Part shown: piece by piece, positions 32,631 to 42,617 of the stretch | How positions within the stretch are numbered: position 1 is the stretch's first letter | How the letters are laid out: each line of letters begins with the position of its first letter | Origin: Neoechinorhynchus agilis | Taxonomy: Eukaryota; Acanthocephala | Direction of reading: 5' to 3' | DNA: 64,000 bases | Assembly: GCA_051530055.1 (NCBI GenBank) | Contig: CM121342.1 | Location: 16,058,001 to 16,122,000, forward strand | Program-made: the position numbers and the translations under genes | The notes under the pieces: generated by a model | The model's input: only the letters and a program-made list of their open reading frames with translations | What the model was told of the DNA's origin: nothing | Database searches by the model: none

Positions 32631-32894
32631 ACGACTGCGAGGTGCTCTTCGTAGGTGGTATCCACTATGGATATATTCTTGATTTAAGCACTTGTGTTAT
32701 GTTGCGATATTTGTGTTGGTTTAAAACTGAATCCATTAAAACATTGTTGAATGCGAAACAAATGAGATAGGACGTTAGCGAACAATTACCTTTCAAACAG
32801 ATCCTTAAAGACATGATTCGTCGATTTTCATCCATTTCTACCCTTTTGAAATTTCGACGATAAACTCAGCACACCAACTTGTTTTTTTATCGCT

Positions 32895-34409
32895 TCGCTA
32901 CTCTAGGAGGTTCCCCGTCTGAAGTCCTACAAGATTTAACGGTTCTTTTAGAAGAATGTAAAAAAATTGGCCTCAAACTGAACCCAAGCAAGTGCGAAAT
33001 TTTGGTTTTGAATTGTGGGGACGAGGAACGCGCACAAATTTTGAGAGAGTTTGAAAAGGCCGCACCTAATATCCGACTTATCACCAAGTCCAGCTTAGAA
33101 CTGCTGGGAAGCTGCGTTCTCGAGGAGAATATGCAGGCTGATATCAGGAAAATCAGACCTTCCATTGATCTCATCTGTTCAAGGGCCTCTGAACTTTTCC
33201 CTCACGATGCTCTCTTCCTTTTAAAAAATTGCATCTTCATTCCACGCATCCTCCATAAACTGCGGTCAACCCCTTCCTTTCAATGTCAGCCCGAATTGAG
33301 AGAGATTGATGGTTCTTTAAGGGATGGTCTATGCAAGATCCTTAATATTAAGTTCCCCGACACTGGCTGGACCCAGGCATCTTTGCCCACAAGCTACGGA
33401 GGGATCGGTATTCGTGCCAGCTCAGCCATTGCGCTTCCAGCCTTTCTATCGTCTCTTAGTAGGTCCAAGCGCCTTTCCAGATTGATTTTGAAACATAATT
33501 TTGAGGAGGACATCAGCCTGGAGCCCGCTCTTCATCTTTGGATGTCCCTGTCTAACCTCGACAAGATTCCAGACCTCCCGGAAAAACAGAAATCGTGGGA
33601 CATTCCGTTAGTGGAGCGTGTTCACACCTCACTTTTTGACACGCTCTCCGACGTGGATAGAACGCGATTAACTGCAGTTTCCTGCAAAGAGTCCGGCGCC
33701 TGGTTGAAAGCTGTACCATCAGCAAATATCGGTTCGAGATTAGACGGCGAGGCTCTCAGAATCGCAGTGTACCTAAGGCTCGGGCTCCCGGTTTGTATCC
33801 CTCACACCTGCCGATGCGGGACGGAAGTCGACCCCTCGGGCAGGCACGGTTTAGCCTGTAAACGCTCAAGTGGCCGTTTTGCTAGACACACCGAAATAAA
33901 CGCATTGCTGAGCCGCGCTTTGAAAACGGCTAACTCTCCGAATATCCTCGAGCCTAGCAACATCTGCAGGATCGATGGCCGTAGGCCGGATGGAGTTACC
34001 GTTTTTCCTTGGAGCAGGGGCAGATGTTTAATATGGGACGCAACATGCGTCGACTCCCTTGCAGCCAGCAATCTGCGAGATGCATCCTCCGGGGCTGGGG
34101 GAGCCGCATCAGCAGCTGAGCTTCGTAAGGTTGCAAAATACGCCGATTTTACAAATTCTTATCATTTTGTCCCCTTCGCAGTGGAAACCTTAGAAGCTTT
34201 CGGACGTGCGGCGAGGAGTTTTGTTCTCGAACTGGGGCATCGTCTGATCAACTCGACCAATGACAGGAGGGCTCGCTCGTTCCTAGTACAGAACATATCC
34301 TTGGCTATCCAGCGAGGAAACGCAGCGAGTGTCTTGGGGACGGTGAAGGACAATTCAGAATAATATAAGTTAACTTTTAAAAAAAAATAAATGCTTATTA
34401 TTTAAAAGC
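32895..34409 (+). mobile_element. 5'-truncated LINE with restriction-enzyme-like endonuclease
   Basis: The ORF (to TAA near 34,363) runs ~490 codons without a break. It starts just after the RT active-site YxDD (first residues ATLGGSPSEVLQDL, then LKLNPSKCE). It continues through the RT thumb to a zinc-knuckle-like CRCGTEVDPSGRHGLAC and a PD-(D/E)XK-like endonuclease block (RIDGRRPDGVTVFPW, GRCLIWDATCVDS). It ends SFLVQNISLAIQRGNAASVL, the motif seen in five other tails in this window. The 3' UTR is short and ends AATAAATGCTTATTATTTAAA. The unoccupied target is visible in the right arm at ~54,446. No clear target-site duplication. Confidence 0.85.
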
Positions 34410-36180
34410 TCTCATTTTGTCACAAAAAAGACATTCTTGAATACAAACTGCTATTTATAGTGCATTAATTCTTTACACCATAAACTCTTTAGGCCATTTT
34501 TGAAGATTTCTCATGCTTCCTCAGATTGTTTGATAATTCTCACTTCATAGAAAAGGTAGAGGAGTATTTGGTGGCCTGTGTTCTGATGATTAGCCCCTCA
34601 TTACACAACGATCCGGTGCTTTTAGATCGGGTCAAGGTTATGATGATTTTGCTTTCTGATACATGGAAAAAAATATTGGGCAATGTAATTCGTGCCTCCA
34701 AAATTTTCATTTCAAAGGTGAACACACTAGCAACTGATCGCTATGGTTGATATTAATCTTAATAGCAATAATAGCGTGAATCGCTGCTTGATTTTCCAGG
34801 CGCATGTCTTAATTTTAGATAATTTAATTTGACGTATACGACCTAGAGTTTATTTATTTGCCTAGCTTTCGCCGTATTACGGTTTCAACTGGGCAATTGC
34901 TTGTAAGCTTTTAAACAAAAATCTTAATAGCGTTTTTTTGGCGACAATAGAATATGAGATGTACAAAAAATATTCAGCATAACACATCGCTGTTTTGTTT
35001 ATATCACATAGACTCCTTGGTGAATGAAAAAAATAATTTTACGATTAAAAAAATAAATTCAATAAGCAAAAGCATTTACACGAATTTAGATCAATTGTGA
35101 TTATGTAAAGTTCAAGAAAGATATTCGTCTGTGGACGTCGTTCTAAAAACGAGTGAACTACGGCTCTAAATAAAACCCTGCCGTCTTCTACTAAAGTGCT
35201 TGCCTTTTACAAACGCACGAAATAATTTGAACAACATACTATCGTTCTTCAGTGTGTAAGAAGGCAAGAAGCACATTCAATTAAACATTGAAAACCCCAT
35301 GTGTACTCCATTGTTCAATGAACGGACGTTCGTAAACATTGCCAATTTATGGTCACTTGACATCCATCTGAAGGAGATTCAGACGTCTAGAGCTTAAATG
35401 TCGCGGATTTTCAATCAAGCTTATTTTGAAGATAATGACAACTCACATACTAGGTAGCGATGATTTTTTCGCTGATAAAAATGCTATTATTAGCAAAAAA
35501 AAAAAATGATAAAAATGCTATTATTATGAAACTATTTTTCAATCTCGATATTAGTACATAAATTATAGATTGTTATTAAGGCAATGAGCAAGCGGCACAG
35601 AATATGTATCGCAAAAACACGAATACGGATAACTTTTTATGGATTTTTAGTACATTGCGCGGGCAGTGTCCCCTTCGGAACACCTATAAGTTCACGTCTT
35701 TGCCGAAATCAAACTGCAGGGATTTTTTATTGCGCAAAATTAGGACAGATTAAAGAAGATAAGTTTTCAAGAAATGAGTTGTTTGCTTGACTCAATTCTG
35801 TCATTTGCATGATCTTCCTTATCCATGTCCTCATTTTGACGATGTTTTCACAGCACCAGCGATTTTATTGATATCGGCTTTGGCTGGGAATTTGTCAGTT
35901 TCCTAAAGGCAATTTTAGATGAGTTTCATGACACTGAAATTCCTGCCTTTTTTGAGAACATCAACTTGCCATTCACGCTCACTTCGAACCACCCAGTGGA
36001 AGTGGTCGTTGCTTCGAACGTCTAAAGCAACATCTTAATTTTTGAATAAAAAATAGTACACGATCTTACAAAGTTAATGTTCACTTGTTTTCCGACCTCA
36101 GAAATGATAGCTTCTTTGAACTTCTCATACTGAGGTCCGTAATTTCATGCTCCACTGTAAGAAGAGAAATCGTTGTTTGT
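34410..36180. other. Non-coding part of the left arm
   Basis: AT-rich with only short ORFs (74 and 68 codons), both mirrored exactly in the right arm. No family recognised. Confidence 0.5.
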
Positions 36181-36181
36181 A

Positions 36182-36413
36182 GCCTTAGAAAGCGAAAAAA
36201 CTCACCAGTAGAGAACGTGAACCTTCGCGCTTTTCATTAGAAGACGATTGCTCAAGGAGACGAGATGAAAAACGAAGAGTCTGAAATAATCTGCTTAATT
36301 ATGCGAAAAACGACTGCTCAAAAGCGGTGCGCTTGCTAAGTAACGGGTTATGCGATGTGAATAATTCTACACGAAAAATACGGTTTCAGCGTATTTTTGC
36401 CGTTGTTTATCTC
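36182..36413 (+). repeat. ~235-bp direct repeat, copy 1 (left arm)
   Basis: Runs from TTAGAAAGCGAAAAAACTCA to TTTTTGCCGTTGTTTATC. It recurs at 38,677-38,932 in the same orientation, with a handful of differences. The two copies flank a ~2.3-kb segment holding a 209-codon ORF and the RTE fragment. Mirror copies are at 52,473-52,704 and 49,954-50,209. Confidence 0.85.
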
Positions 36414-36956
36414 AACGATCAACACGGTAATCTGATCACTGAACGTACGACAATACTGATGACAAGCATTAAAAGAAACAACCGAGTTCTCGGTATAGAC
36501 TTCCCACCTAGTAATAGGCGTACATTAGTCAACTCTTCGTTATCAAGTTTCTTTTACAAAACTTCTTCGCTTTTAAAACGTGCACTTCTCGATATTAACT
36601 TTAGTTATATATACAGACTTATGCTCACTTTCTTTGGAGACTGTCTATCCTTTTTTACCAGAGGTCGACCACCCGAAATGCGAGTCGCCTTTTTTAACTT
36701 ATTTGTTAAAAAAATTATGATTCCTAAATCTCGTCTTCGATCAGCTTTACATCCAATTTTTATAAGTAAGGTATGGTTTTACTGTCCATCCCTCTCTTTT
36801 AATAAACTCTTCCTTTTAATAATGATATTTTTATTTTATCATCCCCATATAGCCAGGTTAAATCTTTTACCCAATTATCTATTAGAAAATGTTTACCTAA
36901 TGAAAGAAATACTCTTGAACCCTTACTCTCAATCCTTACTTTCAATGACATATTAA
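36327..36956 (+). CDS. Unassigned 209-codon ORF within the inverted repeat
   Basis: Begins inside the direct repeat and continues into a hydrophobic, phenylalanine/leucine-rich region. No recognisable motif. It is mirrored exactly at 51,930-52,559 (-). Probably part of an old mobile element or a chance ORF. Confidence 0.25.
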   Translation: MRLLSNGLCDVNNSTRKIRFQRIFAVVYLNDQHGNLITERTTILMTSIKRNNRVLGIDFPPSNRRTLVNSSLSSFFYKTSSLLKRALLDINFSYIYRLMLTFFGDCLSFFTRGRPPEMRVAFFNLFVKKIMIPKSRLRSALHPIFISKVWFYCPSLSFNKLFLLIMIFLFYHPHIARLNLLPNYLLENVYLMKEILLNPYSQSLLSMTY

Positions 36957-37164
36957 AAATATTCTTTAGCAAAACACTTCTAAACGCGTACGTCCCATTT
37001 GTTCGGAAGCAAGGGGTTGTGATTGAGGAGCTTGAGATCACTCCTACTTTCGACATCACTGTCTTGCTTCTCTCTTTTAATTACATTTATACCTTTCTAC
37101 TCAAGCAAGCAACTACGAATACGAATTCAATGTGTGTATGCGATTAAATATAAATAAATACTGA

Positions 37165-38676
37165 AAAAATGGCAGGAATATTTCCATGAGTTGTCGACAG
37201 AAGAGTTCCCTCACCCATCGATCCCCGATTTCCCTAAGACGTACGGCCCGATACCCCCGTGAACGATTGAGAAGTACAAGAGGTAATCAGAGGGATGAAA
37301 CGCGGGCAAGCAGCAGGACCAGACGACATTCCGGTTGAGTTGTGGAAGGCAAGATGCTTGAACCCTACGCCATGGTTAGCGGCACTATTTAATAAGATCA
37401 TCGACGAAAACAGAATGCCAAGCGATTGGCGGCAGAGTACGACCATACCGATCTTCAAAAATAAGAACAACATAGCCGAATGCTGCAATTATCGTCCAAT
37501 AAGGCTATTATCGCATACAACGAAGATATTCGAACGCATCGCCGATGGAGGAACTCGTGAAGTAGTGGACATAACGACTAACAAAACGGTATTCGTCAGG
37601 GTATGTTGAACAACATACGCAATACATGCTGCCCGAGCGAAAAGTATCACGAGAAAAAGAAAGACCTATTTATGGCGTTCCTTGACTTAGAAAAGGCATT
37701 CAATTGCGTCCCCGCGATCTTATATGGTACGCGCTGCGACAACACTGGATACCTGAAATACTTGTGAAGTGGGTCAAACTTTTCTAATATGAGCCAAGAA
37801 GCAGTGTTAGATTTTCACCAGGAATCTCAGCGCAAGCGCACTATCACCGCTGCTATTCATTTTGCTAATGGACACAATATCTCGTGACATTCAGCGACCG
37901 ATGCCATATACGATCCTCTACGTCGATGATGTACTCCTAGTGACGGATAATCAGACGGATCTGCGGGTCTTAGTGCAGGCATGGAGTGACCGTCTTGTGA
38001 GTTTCAGATTACGATTAGACCTGAACAAAACTGAATATATGGCCTCTGATAAGAATCAGTCCATCCAGGTCGACAACACCGTACCGAAGAGCACCGACAG
38101 GTTTAAATACTTCGGATCATTCATCTCAGCTATAGGTGATTTACAATACGAAGTGTCATCAAGAATAAGCGCTGCCTGGAGGACTAAATGGCGATCAACA
38201 ACCGGTGCACCTTCCTATTGCAGCATAAAAGGCAGCCTAAAATCGAAGATCTACCGGACAGTTATCCGACCTGTAGCAATGTATGGTGCTCAATGCTGGT
38301 CGATGAGCAAAGCTACGGAGAAGCGCCTATCAGTCATAAAGATGAGGATGTTGAGGTGCATAAGTGTGCTTACTCTGCGTGAGTATATCCGAAATGAAGA
38401 CGTAAAGACGAAGCATGGAGTAATGCCGATACAAAATAAGCTGAAGGAAGCGCCTCCACGATGGCACGGTCATGTTCTAAGGGCTAATGACGACGCAATC
38501 ATCAAAAGGAGTCTTGGAATCCAAGTCCAAGAAAGACGCCCTAAAGGACGACCGGACGAGACCTGAAGGCTGCAAGTCTGCACATGGACATGGTACATGA
38601 CAGAGGAAAATGGAGGGCTAGATCGATGAGAACAGACCTCGCCATTGTGCGGGACAAGGGCTAAAGAACGAGAAGA
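37165..38676 (+). mobile_element. RTE-clade LINE fragment (left arm)
   Basis: Reverse-transcriptase pieces include EEFPHPSIPDFPKTYGPIPP, GQAAGPDDIPVELWKA, NYRPIRLLSHTTKIFER, TILYVDDVLLVTDN, VIRPVAMYGAQCWSMSKATE, IRNEDVKTKHGVMPIQNKLK and RWHGHVLRAND. These are typical of RTE elements. The end GACAAGGGCTAAAGAACGAG plus AAGAAGC is the characteristic RTE 3' terminus. It is 5'-truncated (no APE endonuclease) and frameshifted near 37.25 and 37.6-37.86 kb, so it is inactive. Confidence 0.9.
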
Positions 38677-38932
38677 AGCTTTAGAAAGCGAAAAAACTCA
38701 CCAGTAGAGAACGTGAACCTTCGCATTTTTCATTAGAAGACGATTGCTCAAGGAGACGAGATGAAAAACGAAGAGTCTGAAATAATCTGCTTAATTATGC
38801 GAAAAACGTCTGCTCAAAAGCGGTGCGCTTGCTCTGCAACGGGTTATGCGATGTGAATAATTCTACACGAAAAATACGGTTTCAGCGTATTTTTGCCGTT
38901 GTTTATCTATATCGGTATTCTGTCTAAATTAT
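38677..38932 (+). repeat. ~235-bp direct repeat, copy 2 (left arm)
   Basis: Starts exactly where the RTE 3' end stops and ends near TATCGGTATTCTGTCTAAAT. A partial third copy of its last ~55 bp lies at 54,632-54,690, just outside the right arm. Confidence 0.85.
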
Positions 38933-38934
38933 AA

Positions 38935-40233
38935 AGGTGTCTGATGTTCAAATTGAAAATATCTAGAAATTTGAGACCCATTCGTTACAATTTCTCAAGG
39001 ACCAATAAAATTTCAAGAAAACGAAGCTCTTATAAAGGACTGACAATTCGCCGTCATCGATTTCATTTTTTAAGAAAGCGAAAATATAACATGCATGGAA
39101 TCGTATTTAAAAAGGGGTTTCTTTCCTCAAAATATTAGCTTATTGCCTACTGGAGACAAGAGATTTCGTCGCAGCGTTAGTCGGGACATTCATGATTCAG
39201 CGTACTTTTTCGAACACTCAAAGGGACTCGGCTACTATATCTTTTTCGTCCAGAGTAATCTACTTGCTTGGAGATTTAATAACATGTATTATTGCCGTTT
39301 CGCTGTAATCGAACCCTAAGCACTATAGAAGCTATTATAACGCAATCGATGGGTCTTAGGTGCGGGAATGTAAACAAAACGTGTAGCCAAGGTAAGATAA
39401 ATCGTTTCCCAACAGGATATTGTGAGGTTTGTGATGGGGTTTTCTCGCTGACGAAAACAGACGTTTTAGGGTCAACGGACCCCGAAATTAACGCTGCGGA
39501 GGTTTCGGTTCATTCCCAACGTCCATTGATAGTGTGCCATCAGTACAAAATGAAATTCTATTTGCAGGGAATATTGTGCGAGTTCTGCCCAAGAATCTTT
39601 TGAAAAGAATCCAAAGCAGCGCACGATATCAGGCCGCAAAGAGATTCATCTCCCTATTGACAGACGGCCTCGAGACTCATTCAGAGTTGTCGTAGATGCG
39701 TTTCTTTGCGTTCTCTGACCATGTTTTTTGGGGGATCTCGAACCACAAAACTAAAAGATGGAATCATGCGAGCAATGTAAGGAGCGTATTCCGAAGGCTG
39801 ACCACCGTCGAAACTCAAATCGGTCGTTTACCGGGCGCGTTTCTTCGAAGCTCGCCAGAGAATTCTTATCATCCAAATCAGAAGTAAACATGACAATCTC
39901 GTTATTCGTCGACGGATCAACTCACGGACTTGGCGGACTCCGGCCCCAACACTTAAAGAAAATGATTTGTTTCAGTAGGTGACGCTGCCCAGTCCCCTGA
40001 AGATGCATTGGCACGCTTAGTCGACCAATTTGCAAGGGAGGGTGATTCCAAAATCGATTGAGCTATTTTTCGATGCATCGCTGTGTACCCTAACGCTAAA
40101 GGAAGATGGAATTCGTCCCATTGCAATTGGAATAACTCTGCGCCACACAACAGCAAACAATTTGAATAAAAGGACCGCGGAAAAAGTAGGGATGCAGAAT
40201 CGTTCAACTTCGTTTGGACTACTGTACACTTTG
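38935..40233 (+). mobile_element. 5' half of a restriction-endonuclease-type LINE (left arm)
   Basis: Broken plus-strand frames give ARYQAAKRFISLLTDGLE, DGSTHGLGGLRPQHLK, GDAAQSPEDALARLVDQFA and GIRPIAIGITLRHTTANNLN with KRTAEKVG. The last is the diagnostic RT motif (G-RPIA-G-TLRR...K-AAEKVG) of the same family as the 32.9-34.4 kb copy. It stops at 40,233, where a Penelope element begins. Confidence 0.75.
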
Positions 40234-41926
40234 CTGCGTTGGCGAATCCTGCCCCCGGTGCTTTCGTTACTCATTTATATTCGAAATATTTCACAAGGTT
40301 TTCCTTGCCTCTTCAGTCGATATCTAAAATGGAGGATATGGACATCATGCACAGCCGGTCACGTCTGGGTGTAGCTCAGATCCGCGGGTTTGCTAATACC
40401 CGAAGTGTGGGGAGTTCCATCCGCACACACCTCTTGCGGTTTGTTGCCGACTAATTTGCCCGTCATGCTACGCAACTTTGGTAGCACCAGCGTGTGGTTT
40501 GATTTATTGCCTTCCATCGTCGGATTTCCCCGGATGTGAATGGCCTCAAGAATCAGTCTTCTTCTAAGATCCGGTTCGCTGGTTATGAATCTCGCCTTTT
40601 CAAAATCCACCTTGTGCTGGATTGTTTGCTGGTGGTTCGAGATTGCTGAGGATTTGTCGAATGTCCTGCAAGCTTGTTTATGCTGCGAAATCCGTTTCAT
40701 GATCCCTTGCATGGTTTGTCCAATGTAGACCTTTGGGCATTCTGCACATGGGATTTTGTATATCCCTAATTTGGTCTCTTGCTTGGTTTTCCTCTTGAGA
40801 ATGCCCGCAATGGATGCGCCCCGTTTGTTGTAGATCAAAAGATTTGGAGCGAGGTAGTTGAGGCGCCTCAGTTTTTCGGTCGCGTTCCCTCTTATGTGGT
40901 AAAAGTCAGTGTATTCGAGGGAGATGCTCGCGGTTTCCTTCTTCTTGCGGTGGCCGCTGTTTTGCCTTTTTCAGACTGATTTTGATGGCATATTCAGGGA
41001 AGCCTCGTTATCTGAGAACTTTGGTGATATTTTGTTTTTCTTCTTCCCAATCCCTGCTTTCTGAAGAAATCATCCTGGCCCTCTTGAAGTAGTAGGACGT
41101 TGCCGCTGTTATTTTATAGTGGAACGGTTGGTGGCTCGACCAGTGAGGTGGACCCCATGCTATACCTGGTTTGCGATAGAGCTGTGTTTTGATATTGCCT
41201 TTATCATCGTGTTTTATCCTTACGTCCAAAAAGGAGATAGCACCCTCGTCGTCTTCCTGAGTCATTGACCACTGGATGTTTGAATCCTTCATGTTGAGTG
41301 GAATGCTTAGGTCTCCCATGCTTGTTTCATCATCAGTGACTATGAACACGTCGTCAACATAGCGATACCAGATTTTGATGTTGGATTGCATTTTCAAGAA
41401 GTTGTTTTCCCATCTTCTCATGTAGAGACCTGTTAGAGTGGGTGTCAGAGGTGAACCCATTGCAACTCCGTCGCGTTGTTCATAGAAAACTTGATCGAAT
41501 TCAAAAACGGTCTTGCATGTGCACCACTGCAGTAGAGTTGTCCACGTTTTATTATCCAGGCGCGGTTCTTCGCATTGATTGTGTAGAAGTTCAGCTGCTA
41601 TGGAAATTGTCTCCTGAAGTGGGATGTTGGTAAATAAGGACGTTACGTCGGCCGTGAAGAATTTGCACTGTTCATACTTTTCCAGTCGCATTCGAGTTGC
41701 AAAGGAAGGACCGTCAGCTATGTAGGACGGAGTGTTCGGCATGACGCTTCTTATTAGTGCATTGATTTTTCGGGCCAAACGATGATTGAAGGCATTGTAA
41801 CTGGCTATTATTGGTCGGTATTGTATCGTTGGTTTGTGTATTTTTGGGGAAAGATACAAGAAGGAAGCCCTGGCTGTGGAAGACCTCGTCTGTTGATAAA
41901 AGTGCTCAGTGATCGAGTTATTTTTC
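40234..41926 (-). mobile_element. Penelope-like element copy A (RT + GIY-YIG)
   Basis: Minus strand. The RT frame (41,926 down to 41,008) shows FLYLSPKIHKPTIQYRPIIA, DVTSLFTNIPLQETI, DGVAMGSPLTPTLTGLYM, KIWYRYVDDVFIVTDD and FLDVRIKHD. A linker and the GIY-YIG endonuclease frame (40,838-40,359) show GIYKIPCAECPKVYIGQT, KRISQHKQAC and NHQQTIQHKVDFEKARF. The RT and endonuclease lie in different frames, so this copy is inactive. The 3' end has CTGAAGAG, hairpin CAAGG-AAAA-CCTTG, GAAA and hairpin ATATT-TCG-AATAT. Confidence 0.9.
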
Positions 41927-42617
41927 CGTATACGCTGGCTTCAACCACATAAGTGACAATGCGACCGGAAAACTGAGGCGCCTGAACTACCTCGTTCCAA
42001 ATCTCTTTATCTACAACAAACGGGGCGCATCCATTGCGGGCATTCTCAAGAGGAAACCCAGTCAAGAGGCAAAATCAGGGATATACAAAATCCCATGTGC
42101 AGAATGCCCTAAGGTCTACATTGGACAAACCATGCAAGGGATCAGAAAGCGGATCTCGCAGCACAAACAAGCATGCAGGACATTCGATAAATCCTCTGCC
42201 ATATCGAACCACCAGCAAACAATCCAGCACAGGGTAGATTTCGAAAAGGCGGCATTCCTAACCAGGGAACCGAATCTGAGGAGAAGACTGATTCTGGAGG
42301 CCATTCACATCCGAGGAAATTCGACGATGGAAGGCAACAAATCTAACCATACGCTGGTGCTACCAATGTTGCGTAGCATGACGGGCAAATTAGTCGGCAA
42401 CAAACCGCAAGAGGTGTGCGCGGATGGAACTCCCCACACTTCGGGTATTAGCAAACCCGCGGATCTGAGCTACACCCAGACGTGACCGGCTGTGCATGAT
42501 GTCCATATCCTCCACTTTAGATATCGACTGAAGAGGCAAGGAAAAACCTTGTGAAATATTTCGAATATAAATGAGTAACGAAAGCACCGGGGGCAGGATT
42601 CGCCAACGCACAATCAA
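41927..42617 (+). mobile_element. Penelope-like element copy B (linker + GIY-YIG), head-to-head with A
   Basis: Plus strand. RLNYLVPNLFIYNKRGAS is followed by the same GIY-YIG domain (SGIYKIPCAECPKVYIGQTM, KRISQHKQACRTFDKSS) in an intact frame to the stop at 42,483-42,485. The 3' tail matches that of copy A, with a 5-base rather than 4-base hairpin loop. The RT is missing, so B is strongly 5'-truncated. A and B meet at their 5' ends, an arrangement common for Penelope-like elements. Confidence 0.88.

Larger units (their letters stand above)
32712..40233 (+). repeat. Left arm of a ~6-kb near-identical inverted repeat
   Basis: Pairs with 48,653-54,631. For most of the length, position x in this arm matches position 88,886-x. 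All long ORFs recur in mirror image with at most single-residue differences, for example 209 aa at 36,327-36,956 versus 52,559-51,930. The left arm is longer because of a ~1.5-kb LINE insertion (32,895-34,409) and a ~35-bp A-rich tandem duplication near 35,476-35,527. Its outer end begins TGTGTTGGTTTAAAAC. Its inner end abuts a Penelope element. Confidence 0.93.

Noticed and set aside
38187-38382. 64-codon ORF (and its mirror at 50,504-50,698)
   Set aside because: Out-of-frame shadow of the RTE reverse-transcriptase frame.
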